Shown in pieces: positions 35,550-45,173 of a stretch of 64,000 nucleotides of DNA (position 1 is the first letter of the stretch; the number at the start of each line of letters is the position of its first letter). Origin of the DNA: Mycobacteriales bacterium (GTDB lineage Bacteria > Actinomycetota > Actinomycetes > DATLTS01); NCBI GenBank assembly GCA_035533475.1, contig DATLTS010000048.1, positions 116,308 through 180,307 of the forward strand, given 5' to 3'. The translations under genes were made by a program, and so were the position numbers. The notes under the pieces are model-generated. The model made no database searches and was not told the DNA's origin. It saw nothing but the letters and a program-made list of their open reading frames with translations.

Positions 35550-36781
35550 CCGACGGCGACGGCGCCGATCGGCGCCCAGTCCGCCGGGAGATCGAGGGAG
35601 TCCCGCACCAAGTCGGGACAGAACAGCGTGCTCGACACCCAGCAGGACCCGAGCTCCTCGGCCGCCAGGGCCACCATCAGGTTCTCCACCGCCGCGCCCA
35701 TCGCGACCAGGAACATCGCGCGTTCGGCGTCGCGCCGACGCTCGTCCGGGTACTCGTGTGACCCGTCCGCGACGAGGCAGGGAACGACTACGAGCGGCGC
35801 CCGGCGGAGCAGGTCGCCGCGGCGCAACCGGGCTTCGATCGCGGTGTCGCTCAGGCCGTCACCGGCCAGATCCCGGCGCCACTCTCGGGCCATCGCGTCG
35901 AGCAGCCGGTCCCGGGTTCCCGGTCCGACGACGACGAACCGCCACGGGGTCGTGTGGTGCGGCGCGGGGGCGGTGAGCGCCGCCGCGATCGCCCGGTCCA
36001 GTGCCGCCGGGTCCACCGGTGCGTCCCGGAACTCGCGAATCGAACGGCGCGCGGTCACCGCGGCCTGCCGGGCCTCCGTCGTGCCGAGCCGGAACATGTC
36101 CTCCGCCTCCGGGCGGACCAGTGCGGCTGCGCCGAGGTCCGCGTCGTCCGTTACTTCCGGTCGGGGTAGCCCGCGGATCACCGCGACCGGGATCCCGCCG
36201 AGCTTGCCTTTTACGAGGTCGGCGGCGGCAGCGGCCTCGTCTGCGATCGCCGTCACCGTCACGTCCAGTGGCCGGCCGAACCGGTCGGGTCGGCCACGCT
36301 GATCGTCGAGTGCCGGCCGGCCCGACAGGCCCACGGCGACGTCGGTGAGACCGATCCGCCAGGGCCGCCCGAAGGTGTCCGAGACGATGACGTCGACGTC
36401 CACGCCAAGCCGGGCGGCGATGCCCGACCGGATCCTTCGGGCCGAGGCGTCCGGGTCCTCGGGGAGCAGCAGTACCCGTCCCGGTTCGACGTTCGACGCG
36501 TCCACACCCGCGGCGGCGACGACGAAACCGTGCCTGGTTACCACGATCCGCGTGTCGCCGCGTTGAGCGACGATACGAATCGTCTCGGCGTCGATGGCGT
36601 CAGCCCGCTCCCCGGTGAAGATCCGCCCTTCGGCCTTGCTCACGATCTTCGAGGTAACCACCAGCAGGTCGCCGTCCCGGAGCTCCGGCGCGGCCCGGGC
36701 GATCAGCGCGGCGAGGTCGTCGCCGGGCTGGACCTCCGGGATCCCGCCGACCCCCCAGATCTCCAGGCGCGGCGCGGTCAT
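35483..36781 (-). CDS. fbiB: Bifunctional F420:L-glutamate ligase / nitroreductase-domain protein
   Basis: 432 residues in two parts. The N-terminal CofE-like ligase (about 1-245) has [16 protein letters not shown] and [19 protein letters not shown]. The C-terminal nitroreductase-type domain (about 255-432) has [10 protein letters not shown] and the late [10 protein letters not shown] segment; in mycobacteria it helps finish F420 and binds FMN. The enzyme adds glutamates to F420-0. Its ATG overlaps the fbiA stop (ATGA). Length matches actinobacterial FbiB, longer than archaeal CofE. Confidence 0.95.
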   Translation of the reverse strand: MTAPRLEIWGVGGIPEVQPGDDLAALIARAAPELRDGDLLVVTSKIVSKAEGRIFTGERADAIDAETIRIVAQRGDTRIVVTRHGFVVAAAGVDASNVEPGRVLLLPEDPDASARRIRSGIAARLGVDVDVIVSDTFGRPWRIGLTDVAVGLSGRPALDDQRGRPDRFGRPLDVTVTAIADEAAAAADLVKGKLGGIPVAVIRGLPRPEVTDDADLGAAALVRPEAEDMFRLGTTEARQAAVTARRSIREFRDAPVDPAALDRAIAAALTAPAPHHTTPWRFVVVGPGTRDRLLDAMAREWRRDLAGDGLSDTAIEARLRRGDLLRRAPLVVVPCLVADGSHEYPDERRRDAERAMFLVAMGAAVENLMVALAAEELGSCWVSSTLFCPDLVRDSLDLPADWAPIGAVAVGQPAGSAPVRSPRDPTGFLVWR

Positions 36782-37755
36782 CGCCGGACCGCGGTCGCCA
36801 GCCCGAGCGCGGACTGCACCATCGCGGTCGTCGCCGCCAGGTCCCGCATGAGCAGCGGAACCGCCCGGGTTTCGATTCCGGCCGCCGCGAGCGGGTCGAC
36901 GGCCTCGGCGTCCGCTTCGTCGACGAGCCACCCGTCGAGCAGGCCACCCGCCCGGCGGGAGCCGTAGCGGAGGCCGACCGCCTCGGCCGACGTCGCCACC
37001 CCCACCGCCGCGAGGCAGGCGTCAGCCATGCCGCGCACCGGCGCCCCGGCGATGATCGGGGACAGCCCGACGACGGGTGCCGCAGTGGCCTGAAGGGCCT
37101 CCCGGATCCCCGGGACGGCCAGGATCGCACCGATCGACACGATCGGGTTCGACGGGGCGAGCAGCACGATCCGGGCGGTGGCGATCGCCTCGAGGACCCC
37201 TGGTGCCGGCCGGGCGCGGTCGGCGCCGGCGAACCGGAAGCCGCCGGCCGGCGGCGCCGCCCGCTCCCGGATCCACCACTCCTGGAAATGCAGGTCGCGG
37301 CCGTTGACGAGCTGGACCCGGGTCTCCACCCGGTCGTCGGTCGCGGGGATGAGCCGGACCCCCGGCCGCCACCGCTCGCAGAGCCGGGCGGTGACCGCCG
37401 AGAGCGGCAGCCCGTCGCGCAGCCATTCGCTGCGCAGCAGGTGGGTCGCGAGGTCGCGATCGCCCAAGCCGAACCACACCCGCTCGTCCCCGTAGCCGGT
37501 CAGCTCGTCGCGGGCCGCGAACGTCTCCGCTTCCCGGCCCCAGCCGCGTTCCCGCGAGATCCCGCCGCCCAGCGTGTACATGACCGTGTCCAGATCCGGG
37601 CTGATCCGGAGGCCGAACAGGCTGATGTCGTCACCGACGTTGCCGATCACGGTGACCGGCGGATCCTGCGACGCGGCCCCGAACACCGCCCGGGCGCCGA
37701 GCAGGAAACGGCCCCCCCCGACCCCGCCGGCGAGCACCACAGCCCGCACGCCCAT
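36778..37755 (-). CDS. fbiA: Phospholactate/phosphoenolpyruvate transferase of F420 synthesis
   Basis: About 325 residues of the CofD family. [19 protein letters not shown] at the N-terminus, [22 protein letters not shown] and [14 protein letters not shown] are family motifs. It joins the nucleotide-activated three-carbon acid to the deazaflavin Fo to give (dehydro-)F420-0. I chose the ATG at 37755, three codons after another ATG at 37764. It is followed by fbiB, and is divergent from the coiled-coil gene. The Fo synthase and FbiD are not in the window. Confidence 0.95.
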   Translation of the reverse strand: MGVRAVVLAGGVGGGRFLLGARAVFGAASQDPPVTVIGNVGDDISLFGLRISPDLDTVMYTLGGGISRERGWGREAETFAARDELTGYGDERVWFGLGDRDLATHLLRSEWLRDGLPLSAVTARLCERWRPGVRLIPATDDRVETRVQLVNGRDLHFQEWWIRERAAPPAGGFRFAGADRARPAPGVLEAIATARIVLLAPSNPIVSIGAILAVPGIREALQATAAPVVGLSPIIAGAPVRGMADACLAAVGVATSAEAVGLRYGSRRAGGLLDGWLVDEADAEAVDPLAAAGIETRAVPLLMRDLAATTAMVQSALGLATAVRR

Positions 37756-37866
37756 GCCGAGCATCGTCGCAGACCGGCCCGGTCCGGTGCCGCTCCCGGC
37801 CGGCCCCGGGGCGAGCCGACCGGCGAAACACCTCGCTCGCAGCGGACGCCGGGCCCTCCGCGGCGC

Positions 37867-37872
37867 TACTGT
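37867..37872 (+). promoter_or_regulatory. Putative -10 box (TACTGT) of the coiled-coil gene
   Basis: TACTGT lies 34 bases before GTG 37901, leaving a short leader with GGAGGGGGA. Confidence 0.35.
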
Positions 37873-37900
37873 CCGTGCGAGTCTGCCGTATGGAGGGGGA

Positions 37901-39943
37901 GTGCTCGTGAACGCCGAGCCGGACCTGCTGCGCCGCATCGAGGAACTGGCCGCGATGGCCGGGTCGGCGGACGACGTCGAAGCCGCTGGCGTTGCCAGCG
38001 CGATCGACCGACTCCGGGTCGACCTGGCGGGCGTCCGCGCCGAGCTCGCCGAGCTCCGGGCCGCCCCCATCGACGAGCGGCTGGCCGCCCTCGAGGATTC
38101 CCTCGACGAGCTAATCGAGCGGCTGGAGGCGCTGACCCGGGACGGCGCCATGACGACCACCGCGGGGCTGACCGACCTTGCCGGGGACATCGCCGGGGTG
38201 TCCGAAACGCTGAGCGGCTCGCTCTCCGAGCTCGGGTCGGCCGTCGACCGCAGCCTGTCGGCCCTCGGTGGCTCGCTGACCCGGCTGCTGGAGCGGCAGG
38301 GTCCCGAGCTGGCCAGCCTCGTCGCCGAGGCCCGGGCCGGACTGGAGGCCGGCACCACCGACACCCTGGAGCGTCTACAGGCGGCCCTCGCCGCCGAGGT
38401 CGACGAGCAGGTCCGCCGGGTGGAGGCCGTCGGCGACGCGACCCGGGTGGGCGTCGACGAGGAGTTGTCCGCGCTGCGCACCGACCTTGCCGATGCCCTC
38501 GAAGAGGTCCGGGACCGGGTTGTCGAAACCGTGGAGACCACCGGGACCCGGACCCAGCTGGCTGCCCAGCAGCAGCTCGAGGAGCTTGCCGGGACGGTCG
38601 AGTCGGTTCGCACCGACATCGTCGGGGTGGCGGACGACACCCGACGGGGGATCAGCGCCGCGGCAACGTCGGTGGAAGCGGCGCTTCAGGGCGCCGGGCG
38701 TGACGCCCAGGGCGCGGTTGAGGCCGCGGTCGCCGACGCCAAGGCTGCGCTCGACGCGGCGGCCACGGAGACCCGGGCCGGACTCGACGCGGCCGGCGCC
38801 GGTTTGCGCGACGCGCTGGCCGACGTCCCGTCTGCGGTCCGCGGGTCGCTGGAGGGCCTCGTCGGGGAGATTCGCACCGGGTTCGCCGCCTTCGAGGCGG
38901 CCGGCGCCCAGCTCGAGGCGGTGAGCAGCCAGATCGGGCGGGTCGCCGACGAATCGGCCGCCCAGCGGGCCGATTGGCGAACCCAGGCCAGCCAGATCGT
39001 CGGCGAGATGCGCGTCGCGGCCGACGAGGCGCTCGCCGCTCTGCGGGCCGAGTCCGCCGCGGAAGTGGCCGCGCTGCGGGCCGTCGTCGAGGGGTCCACC
39101 GCGGCGGTCCGCTCGGTCACCGACGGGATCGGCTCCGGGGTCGACCGGTTGGCCGCTGCCGGAAGCGGACTGCTCGGCTACCTGGCCGAGCGGGACCGGA
39201 TTCTCGAGGCCGAGCGGTACCGGGTGCTCCACGAGCTGCTCGACGAGTTCGCCGCCGGCCTTTCCGCGAAGGAGCGCACCGCGCTGTCCGAACGGTTGGG
39301 GGCGGCCCTGGAACGGCGGCGGGCGGCCCGCGATGCCGAACGCTGGCGGGCCGGCCCGGGCGCCAAGGCCCAGCCCGAGGCGCCCGAGCCACCCGACCTT
39401 GAGCTCTACCTGCCCGGCACCGGGCGACGCTCCGCCCGTTCGGCCCGATCCACGCCCGCCGAGCCGGCTGCCGCTGCTCCGGACGCATCGGCCCTGGTCT
39501 CGCGCAAGCGCACCCCGGGCCGGGTTCGCCCCGCCCCGTCCGCCGATCCGACGCCCCCCGCTGAGGACCCCGCGGTCCGGACCGCGACCGGGTCGGACAA
39601 GGCCGCGCCCGCGAAGGCCGCGCCGCGGAAGGCAGTACGGGGCAAGGCTGCCCCGTCGAAGGCTGCCCCGTCGAAGGCTGCCCCGTCGAAGGCGGAGCCA
39701 GCGAAGCCGGAGCCGTCGAAGGCGGAGCCAGCGAGGCGTGCGGTGGCTAAGCGTGGCGCAGCGACGGCAGGGCCGGCTAAGGCAGGGCCGGCGAAGGCAG
39801 GGCCGGCGAAGGCAGCGGCCGGTGGCGTGTCCGGCCTGCGCCGCGGTCGCGCCCGCGTCGAGGCGATGCCCGATGTTCCCAGTCCGGGTCCGGCGATCGA
39901 CGCCGCAACCAGCCGACCGGGCCGGGTCCGCGGCCGCCGCTGA
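37901..39943 (+). CDS. Long coiled-coil protein with a Lys/Ala/Pro-rich histone-like tail
   Basis: About 680 residues, no signal peptide and no membrane helix. Residues about 10-490 are almost wholly Ala/Glu/Leu/Asp-rich heptads. A short helical domain follows (about 425-480: AERDRILEAERYRVLHELL). The last 180 residues are disordered, with repeats of five residues (AAPSK, AEPAK, AGPAK) giving about 25 lysines and arginines, as in histone H1 or HupB tails. The start is GTG at 37901 or 37907, close to GGAGGGGGA. No family is recognised. Lying between fbiA and whiB2 suggests a chromosome- or cell-pole-related structural role, but this is inference. Confidence 0.82.
   Translation: MLVNAEPDLLRRIEELAAMAGSADDVEAAGVASAIDRLRVDLAGVRAELAELRAAPIDERLAALEDSLDELIERLEALTRDGAMTTTAGLTDLAGDIAGVSETLSGSLSELGSAVDRSLSALGGSLTRLLERQGPELASLVAEARAGLEAGTTDTLERLQAALAAEVDEQVRRVEAVGDATRVGVDEELSALRTDLADALEEVRDRVVETVETTGTRTQLAAQQQLEELAGTVESVRTDIVGVADDTRRGISAAATSVEAALQGAGRDAQGAVEAAVADAKAALDAAATETRAGLDAAGAGLRDALADVPSAVRGSLEGLVGEIRTGFAAFEAAGAQLEAVSSQIGRVADESAAQRADWRTQASQIVGEMRVAADEALAALRAESAAEVAALRAVVEGSTAAVRSVTDGIGSGVDRLAAAGSGLLGYLAERDRILEAERYRVLHELLDEFAAGLSAKERTALSERLGAALERRRAARDAERWRAGPGAKAQPEAPEPPDLELYLPGTGRRSARSARSTPAEPAAAAPDASALVSRKRTPGRVRPAPSADPTPPAEDPAVRTATGSDKAAPAKAAPRKAVRGKAAPSKAAPSKAAPSKAEPAKPEPSKAEPARRAVAKRGAATAGPAKAGPAKAGPAKAAAGGVSGLRRGRARVEAMPDVPSPGPAIDAATSRPGRVRGRR
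39603..39823 (+). repeat. Fifteen-base coding tandem repeats (Ala/Lys/Pro tail)
   Basis: Units of AAGGCTGCCCCGTCG begin at 39644, 39659 and 39674, then degenerate. A second set, AAGGCAGGGCCGGCG, starts at 39779 and 39794. They keep the reading frame of the coiled-coil gene. Confidence 0.8.
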
Positions 39944-39961
39944 CCGATTCAGGGTCCCGCA

Positions 39962-39979
39962 CGGGCGGGATTCCGCCCG
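39962..39979 (+). terminator. GC-rich hairpin after the coiled-coil gene
   Basis: CGGGCGG-GATT-CCGCCCG, seven paired bases, 19 bases after the stop codon. No T-run follows, as is common in actinobacteria. Confidence 0.4.
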
Positions 39980-39983
39980 GCCG

Positions 39984-40001
39984 CGTGATCATGAGATCAC
40001 G
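39984..40001. promoter_or_regulatory. Palindrome upstream of whiB2 (possible operator)
   Basis: CGTGATC-ATGA-GATCACG is a perfect seven-base inverted repeat. A further half-site ATCACG starts at 40016, exactly 20 bases after the one at 39996. It ends 29 bases before the proposed -35 box of whiB2. The binding protein is unknown. Confidence 0.4.
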
Positions 40002-40030
40002 TTCCGTTGCTACATATCACGCCGAACCGC

Positions 40031-40059
40031 TTGACTGGCGGCTACGACGCGCGTGTAAT
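40031..40059 (+). promoter_or_regulatory. Putative whiB2 promoter
   Basis: TTGACT (40031-40036), a 17-base spacer, and TGTAAT (40054-40059). The -10 has one mismatch to TATAAT at the second base. The leader would be about 95 bases. Confidence 0.35.
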
Positions 40060-40161
40060 TCCACTCGTGTCATTCCCCCTGCTGCGCATCCGTGACGGCG
40101 AGGACACGAGCCCGAACACGCTGCCCCCGCGATGGCAGCCGAGGTTCCTCGAGGAGACACC

Positions 40162-40407
40162 GTGAGCGACCTACCGGAAGACGCGGCGGAACTTGCGTGG
40201 CGGGGCGACGCCCTGTGCGCGGAGACTGATCCAGAGGCCTTCTTCCCGGAGAAGGGCGGATCCACCCGGGAGGCGAAGCGGGTCTGCGTCGGGTGCGAAG
40301 TGCGCGGCGCCTGCCTGGAGTACGCGCTCGCCCACGACGAGCGGTTCGGTATCTGGGGCGGCCTATCCGAGCGCGAACGCCGTCGGCTCAAGCGGCACGC
40401 GGTCTGA
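40162..40407 (+). CDS. whiB2: WhiB-family iron-sulfur transcription regulator (WhiB2/WhmD-like)
   Basis: 81 residues. The four cluster ligands are Cys19, Cys42, Cys45 and Cys51, followed by the GIWGG turn and a basic tail (RERRRLKRH) for DNA contact. WhiB2/WhmD controls septation in mycobacteria and WhiB in Streptomyces. The position beside fbiA supports the WhiB2 name. GTG at 40162 has AGGAG five bases upstream; an ATG at 40132 lacks such a site. It is single, with its own promoter region. Confidence 0.92.
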   Translation: MSDLPEDAAELAWRGDALCAETDPEAFFPEKGGSTREAKRVCVGCEVRGACLEYALAHDERFGIWGGLSERERRRLKRHAV

Positions 40408-40536
40408 CTTGCCCGCCGGCGTTGCGGATGCCGGTGATGCGGGCGCGTAGTCTGGGCGGCGTTTTCGGGGCCGGTGCCCCGGACCGGCCGCTGTCTCGTG
40501 GCAGCGCCCGGCGCCCCCCGAGCCGTCTGCGACCGC

Positions 40537-43500
40537 ATGCCACCTCGTTCCCGCTTGGCCCACTCGCGTCACCTCGTCACCGCCGTCCTCGTCGCCCACG
40601 ACGGGCAGCGGTGGCTGCCGGACGTGCTGGCCGCCATCGGGGCGCAGACTCGCGGCCCGCAACGCCTGGTCGCCGTCGACACCGGTAGCGAAGACGGCAC
40701 CCACCAGCTGCTGATCGATCAGTTGGGCGAGTCCGCCGTTGTGGACCGCCCGCGGGACACGGGCTTCGGCGCAGCGATTCAGGCCGGGCTGGATGCCTTC
40801 GCCGGTGCTCCGGCATCGCCGCGATCCGCTCCGGGCGGGCAGGTCCGATGGCTGTGGTTGCTCCACGACGACAGCGCCCCTGAGCCCGGCGCCCTGGAGG
40901 CGTTGCTCGAGATGGCCGAGCAGGCGCCATCCGCGGACGTCATCGGCCCGAAATGCCTATCCTGGGACGGTCGCCACCTCATCGAGGTCGGAATCACGAC
41001 CGACGGGACCGGCCACCGGGACACCGGCCTGGAGCGCCGAGAGCTCGACCAGGGCCAGCACGATGTGGTCCGGGACGTGCTCGCCGTCGGGTCCGCGGGG
41101 GCGTTGATCCGCGAGGAAACCTGGACCAGGCTCGGCGGCTTCGACCCCGCCCTGCCGTTGTTTCGCGACGACCTCGATTTCGGCTGGCGGGCGTGGCGCT
41201 CCGGCGGCCGGGTTGTCGTGGCGCCCGGTGCGGTGATCCGGCATGCCGCCGCCATGTCTCACGGCGAACGCCAGCCGGCCGTCGGCCACGCGGGCATCCG
41301 TCGCCTCGACCGCCGTGCGGCGCTGTTCACCGTGCTGGCGAACACCAGCCGCACCGGCCTGATCGCGGGCGCCCCCCGCCTCGCCCTCGGCAGCGTGCTG
41401 CGCTCGCTCGGCTTCCTGCTGGCCCGCCGGCCGGAGGCCGCATTGGACGAGCTGATCGCGTTCACCGACATCCTGACCCGGGCCGTCGGGATCGCCCGGG
41501 CGCGTCGGGCCCGCGCCGCGACCGCCACCACCCGCCGCCAGGACATCCGCCACCTGTTCCCCGGGCCGGCGGCCAGGGTCCGGGCCTATCGGGACGCGCT
41601 GGCCGCGCTCGCCGGCGAACCCGCGCCCACCGAATCGACCGACGGGGCCGGGTCGCCCGAGCCGACCGGGCGACGGTCCGGGACCCGACCGAGCCGGCGC
41701 AGGGCGCGGGTTGTCGAGACCGGGCCGGTCAGCGAGGACGTCGAGGAACTGGCCGGAGAGGGCGCCCGATGGCTTCGTCGGCTGCTCACCCGCCCAGTCG
41801 TCCTGCTGGGCTTTGGCCTGACCGCATCGGCGCTTGTCGCCGAGCGCCATCTGCTCGGCGGGACCTTGGCCGGGGGTCGGTTGCTGCCCGCGTCCGGCGG
41901 TGCCGGGGACCTGTGGGCGGGTTACCTTCGTGGCTGGCACGACATCGGCCTCGGGTCCACGACGCCCGCCCCGCCGTATCTGGCGGTGGTGGCCGTGGTG
42001 GCGACGTTGCTCGCCGGCAAGGCTTGGCTCGCCGTGGACCTCGTCCTTTTGGGCTGTGTCCCGCTCGGTGGGATCACCGCTTTCCGGGCGACCCGGCAGG
42101 TCACCCGGCAGACGTCGCTGCGGATCTGGGCGGCCTTGACATGGGCGACGCTGCCGGTGGCCACCGGCGCGATCGCCGGTGGGAGGCTCGACGTAGCAGT
42201 CTCGGTGATCCTGCTTCCGCCGCTGGCGGCCGGGATCGTGCGGTGCCTGCGCTACGACCCCCGGTTGATCGGCTGGCGGCCCGCCTTCGCCAGCGCACTG
42301 GGGCTCGGCGTGCTTGGCGCCTTCGCGCCGCTCGGTTATCTGCTGGTCGCCGCGGTCGTGGCGATCGGCTCGGTGGCGGCCGCGTTCTCCGGGGCCCCGG
42401 GCGCCGGCCCGCGGCGGGGGGTGGCCGGCCTCGTGGTCCTGCTCATCCCGCTGGGGTTGCTCGCCCCGTGGACGGGATACGTCGTGCGGCACCCTGCGGT
42501 TCTCCTCGCTGGCATCGGTGGACCAGATCCGGGAGCCCGCCCGGTGCTCGCACACCAGCTGATGCTCTTCGCTCCGGCCGGCAGTTCGGTCTCCGGGTGG
42601 TGGTTCCTCCCGCTCGTACTCGCCGGAATTGCCGCGTTCGCGCGCGCCGGCCGACTCGCCGTTGCCGGAGCGGCCTGGCTGGTCGCGCTCGCCGGACTCG
42701 GCACCGCTGTCTTCCTCCAGCGGGTGAATGCCGGCCTGCCGGCCGGGAGCAGCCGCGTCTGGCCCGGCGTCCCGGTCGCTGTCTACGCAGCGGGGGTGCT
42801 GGTTGCCGCACTGGTTGCCGCCGACGGGGTCGCGCAGCGGCTGGCCGGACGTGCCTTCAGCTGGCGGCAGATGGTCGCCGGCGTGCTGGCGGGGGCGTGC
42901 GCGGTGGTGCCGGTGGTCGCCACCCTTGCCTGGTGCCTGCGCGGAGCCGGCCGCCCGTTGGGACCTTCCCCCTCCCCGGCCACGCCCGCCTTCGTCACCG
43001 TCGAGGCTGCCGCCGGGCAGAGCCGGATCCTGGTCTTGACCCCCAGCCCGGACGGCAGCCTCGGGTACGCGCTGCTGCCGGCGGGGGATCCGACCAGCCT
43101 GGGTGCCGCAGAGGTAGTGCCGCGCCACCCGGACCCGGCCGGGCTCGCGGCGGCGATCGCCACTTTGGCGGCTGGCACCGGTGGGGCGGCGCTCCCGACC
43201 CTCGCCGCCGCCGACGTCGGATTCGTCGAGGTCACCGGTGCCGGTGGTGATCCGCGGGTCGCCGCCCTCGTCGCGGTCATCGGGGCGACGCCGGGTTTGA
43301 GCCGCCAGAGCCCCGGGGTGTGGTCGGTCACGCCAACTCCGGGGCCCTTGGTCGTCCTGGCCGACGGCTCGCCTTCGCCCCCGGTCGGAGCCGCGCGGCT
43401 CGACGGCGGGATGGTGCGGTTCCCCAATGGTCCGGCCGGGCGGCTACTCGTGCTGGCGGACTCGCGTGCGGCGGGTTGGACCGCGCGCAGCGGCGGCCGG

Positions 43501-43728
43501 TCGCTCCAGCCGGCCACCGCTTACGGATGGGCGCAGGCGTTCGCGCTGCCCGCGACGGGCGGCGCGGTGGTCATCGCGTTCCACGCGCCGGCGCGTTCGG
43601 CGTGGCTGGTCGCGGAGCTGGTCCTGACCGTGATCACCGTGTTCCTCGCCCTCCCCGTCGACACCCTTGGTAGGCGGGCCCTTGGCGAGCAGTACCCGCC
43701 GGACGCCGGCCCGGGGGAGGCCGGATGA
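40537..43728 (+). CDS. Fused GT2 glycosyltransferase and polytopic membrane protein
   Basis: About 1,063 residues. The N-terminal GT2 domain (about 10-270) has VTAVLVAHDGQRWL, AVDTGSEDGT, LHDDSAPEPGAL (metal motif) and the RDDLDFGWR catalytic region. A basic linker (about 330-415) follows, then some eleven membrane helices (about 420-790), an outer domain and one last helix near 1,040. The layout recalls GT2 proteins next to whiB2 in other actinobacteria. A TAGTCT box at 40448 may start it. The ATG at 40537 has no clear ribosome site; GTG at 40474 is an alternative. It probably makes and presents a lipid-linked glycan in one chain. Confidence 0.82.
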   Translation: MPPRSRLAHSRHLVTAVLVAHDGQRWLPDVLAAIGAQTRGPQRLVAVDTGSEDGTHQLLIDQLGESAVVDRPRDTGFGAAIQAGLDAFAGAPASPRSAPGGQVRWLWLLHDDSAPEPGALEALLEMAEQAPSADVIGPKCLSWDGRHLIEVGITTDGTGHRDTGLERRELDQGQHDVVRDVLAVGSAGALIREETWTRLGGFDPALPLFRDDLDFGWRAWRSGGRVVVAPGAVIRHAAAMSHGERQPAVGHAGIRRLDRRAALFTVLANTSRTGLIAGAPRLALGSVLRSLGFLLARRPEAALDELIAFTDILTRAVGIARARRARAATATTRRQDIRHLFPGPAARVRAYRDALAALAGEPAPTESTDGAGSPEPTGRRSGTRPSRRRARVVETGPVSEDVEELAGEGARWLRRLLTRPVVLLGFGLTASALVAERHLLGGTLAGGRLLPASGGAGDLWAGYLRGWHDIGLGSTTPAPPYLAVVAVVATLLAGKAWLAVDLVLLGCVPLGGITAFRATRQVTRQTSLRIWAALTWATLPVATGAIAGGRLDVAVSVILLPPLAAGIVRCLRYDPRLIGWRPAFASALGLGVLGAFAPLGYLLVAAVVAIGSVAAAFSGAPGAGPRRGVAGLVVLLIPLGLLAPWTGYVVRHPAVLLAGIGGPDPGARPVLAHQLMLFAPAGSSVSGWWFLPLVLAGIAAFARAGRLAVAGAAWLVALAGLGTAVFLQRVNAGLPAGSSRVWPGVPVAVYAAGVLVAALVAADGVAQRLAGRAFSWRQMVAGVLAGACAVVPVVATLAWCLRGAGRPLGPSPSPATPAFVTVEAAAGQSRILVLTPSPDGSLGYALLPAGDPTSLGAAEVVPRHPDPAGLAAAIATLAAGTGGAALPTLAAADVGFVEVTGAGGDPRVAALVAVIGATPGLSRQSPGVWSVTPTPGPLVVLADGSPSPPVGAARLDGGMVRFPNGPAGRLLVLADSRAAGWTARSGGRSLQPATAYGWAQAFALPATGGAVVIAFHAPARSAWLVAELVLTVITVFLALPVDTLGRRALGEQYPPDAGPGEAG

Positions 43729-45164
43729 ACCGTCACCTGCTGGTCGGCACGGCGCTCGTTGCGGTCTTGGCCGGTGGCGTGGGTGCGGCCGATTCGGTCG
43801 GTCCGACCCGCTCGGTCGATATCCGGACGGCATCCGAGGTGCCGATCGCCGGGATCACCGAGATCTGCCCGGAGCTCGGCATCGAGGCCGGCCCGACCGC
43901 GTCGTTGACCGTGACCGCCGCGCCGGCTAGTGCCCGTGGAACCGGGGAGGTCGATATAGCCCAGCTCGGCGGGCGCCCGGTGCGCGTTCTCGGCGCCGCC
44001 GGCCCCGTCGCCTCGCTCGTCCCGACCGGTGTGCACGGGGCCGTGGTCACGGCTCGGGGACGGCTCGCTTCCGGACTCGAGGTCGAGGAGACCAGCCAGG
44101 TGGAGCAGGGACCCGGGCGAGCCTGGTTCGGTACCCGCTGCGTGGCTCCGGGGGGCGATCCCTACTTCGTGGACGCCTCGGGGGTCCTCGGCAACCGGGA
44201 CGTGCTCGGGCTGTTCAATCCGGATCCGGCCACCGCGGTGGTCGATCTCCAGGCTTGGGGGCCGAACGGCCCGCTCGACCTCCCCGCGGCCCAGGGCATC
44301 CAGGTGGATGGAACCAGCCGCCTGATCATGCTCATCGATGCGATCGGTCCGAACCTCCCCTTGGTGGCGGTGCACGTCGTCACCCGAACCGGTCGGGTCG
44401 TCGCCGCGCTGTACGACCAGAGGTTGACCGGTCAGAATCCCCGGGGGATCGACTACCTGGCCCCGGCAGGGCCACCGTCGACCGACAGTGTGGTGCCGGG
44501 GTTCGTCGGGGGTGCGGGCTCGCGCTCGCTGGATCTGCTCGACCCCGACGCGACCGACGCGACCGTCACGGTGCACGTCCTCTCGGCCGACGGCAGCTTC
44601 GTCCCGTCCGGCCTCGAGCACGTGCTCGTCCGGGCCGGCACCACCGTGCGGGTCGACCTTGGCCGGGCGCTCGGCGGCCAGCCGGCCGGAGTCCGGGTCA
44701 CCAGCGACGAACCGGTGGTGGCCGCCGGCTTCGAGAACCTCACTGCCCGCGGCCTGCCGTACGCCGACGTGTGCTACACCGCGGCCGCGCCGGCGCTTTC
44801 CGGGCCGACCCCGGTGAGCGAGATCGCGTCCGGGAGCGTCACGTCGAGCTCCCTCGTGCTCAGCGCGCCCGGGCCGGCCGCCCAGGTGACGATCGACGTC
44901 ATCGGTGGCCGGTCTCGGACGGTCACCGTGCCGGCCGGCGGGACCGTGTCGGTGGAGGTGTCCGGCCTGCTCCGGCCCCACGCGCGGACCGGGGGCCTGG
45001 TAGCGACCCCCTTGCCCGGCAGCGGCCCGGTCTACGCCGCCCGGGAGATCTACGAGGCCGGGGCCCAGGGCCCGCTGATCACCCTGCTTCCGCTGGTGAC
45101 CCCGGTGCGCACGGTGAGCGTCCCGGCCGTCGTGCTGGATCTCCAGGTCGGCGCCGCCGGCTGA
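43725..45164 (+). CDS. Secreted DUF5719-like protein
   Basis: 479 residues. A signal peptide (about 5-22) is followed by beta-strand-rich sequence throughout, with repeated patterns such as LGLFNPDPATAVVDLQAWG and LDLLDPDATDATVTVHVLS that look like tandem beta-sandwich units. This is the type of secreted protein that follows the WhiB2/GT2 genes in many actinobacteria; its role is unknown. ATGA couples it to the GT2 fusion, so the two probably act in the same envelope process. Confidence 0.78.
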   Translation: MNRHLLVGTALVAVLAGGVGAADSVGPTRSVDIRTASEVPIAGITEICPELGIEAGPTASLTVTAAPASARGTGEVDIAQLGGRPVRVLGAAGPVASLVPTGVHGAVVTARGRLASGLEVEETSQVEQGPGRAWFGTRCVAPGGDPYFVDASGVLGNRDVLGLFNPDPATAVVDLQAWGPNGPLDLPAAQGIQVDGTSRLIMLIDAIGPNLPLVAVHVVTRTGRVVAALYDQRLTGQNPRGIDYLAPAGPPSTDSVVPGFVGGAGSRSLDLLDPDATDATVTVHVLSADGSFVPSGLEHVLVRAGTTVRVDLGRALGGQPAGVRVTSDEPVVAAGFENLTARGLPYADVCYTAAAPALSGPTPVSEIASGSVTSSSLVLSAPGPAAQVTIDVIGGRSRTVTVPAGGTVSVEVSGLLRPHARTGGLVATPLPGSGPVYAAREIYEAGAQGPLITLLPLVTPVRTVSVPAVVLDLQVGAAG

Positions 45165-45173
45165 TCGGCCGGC

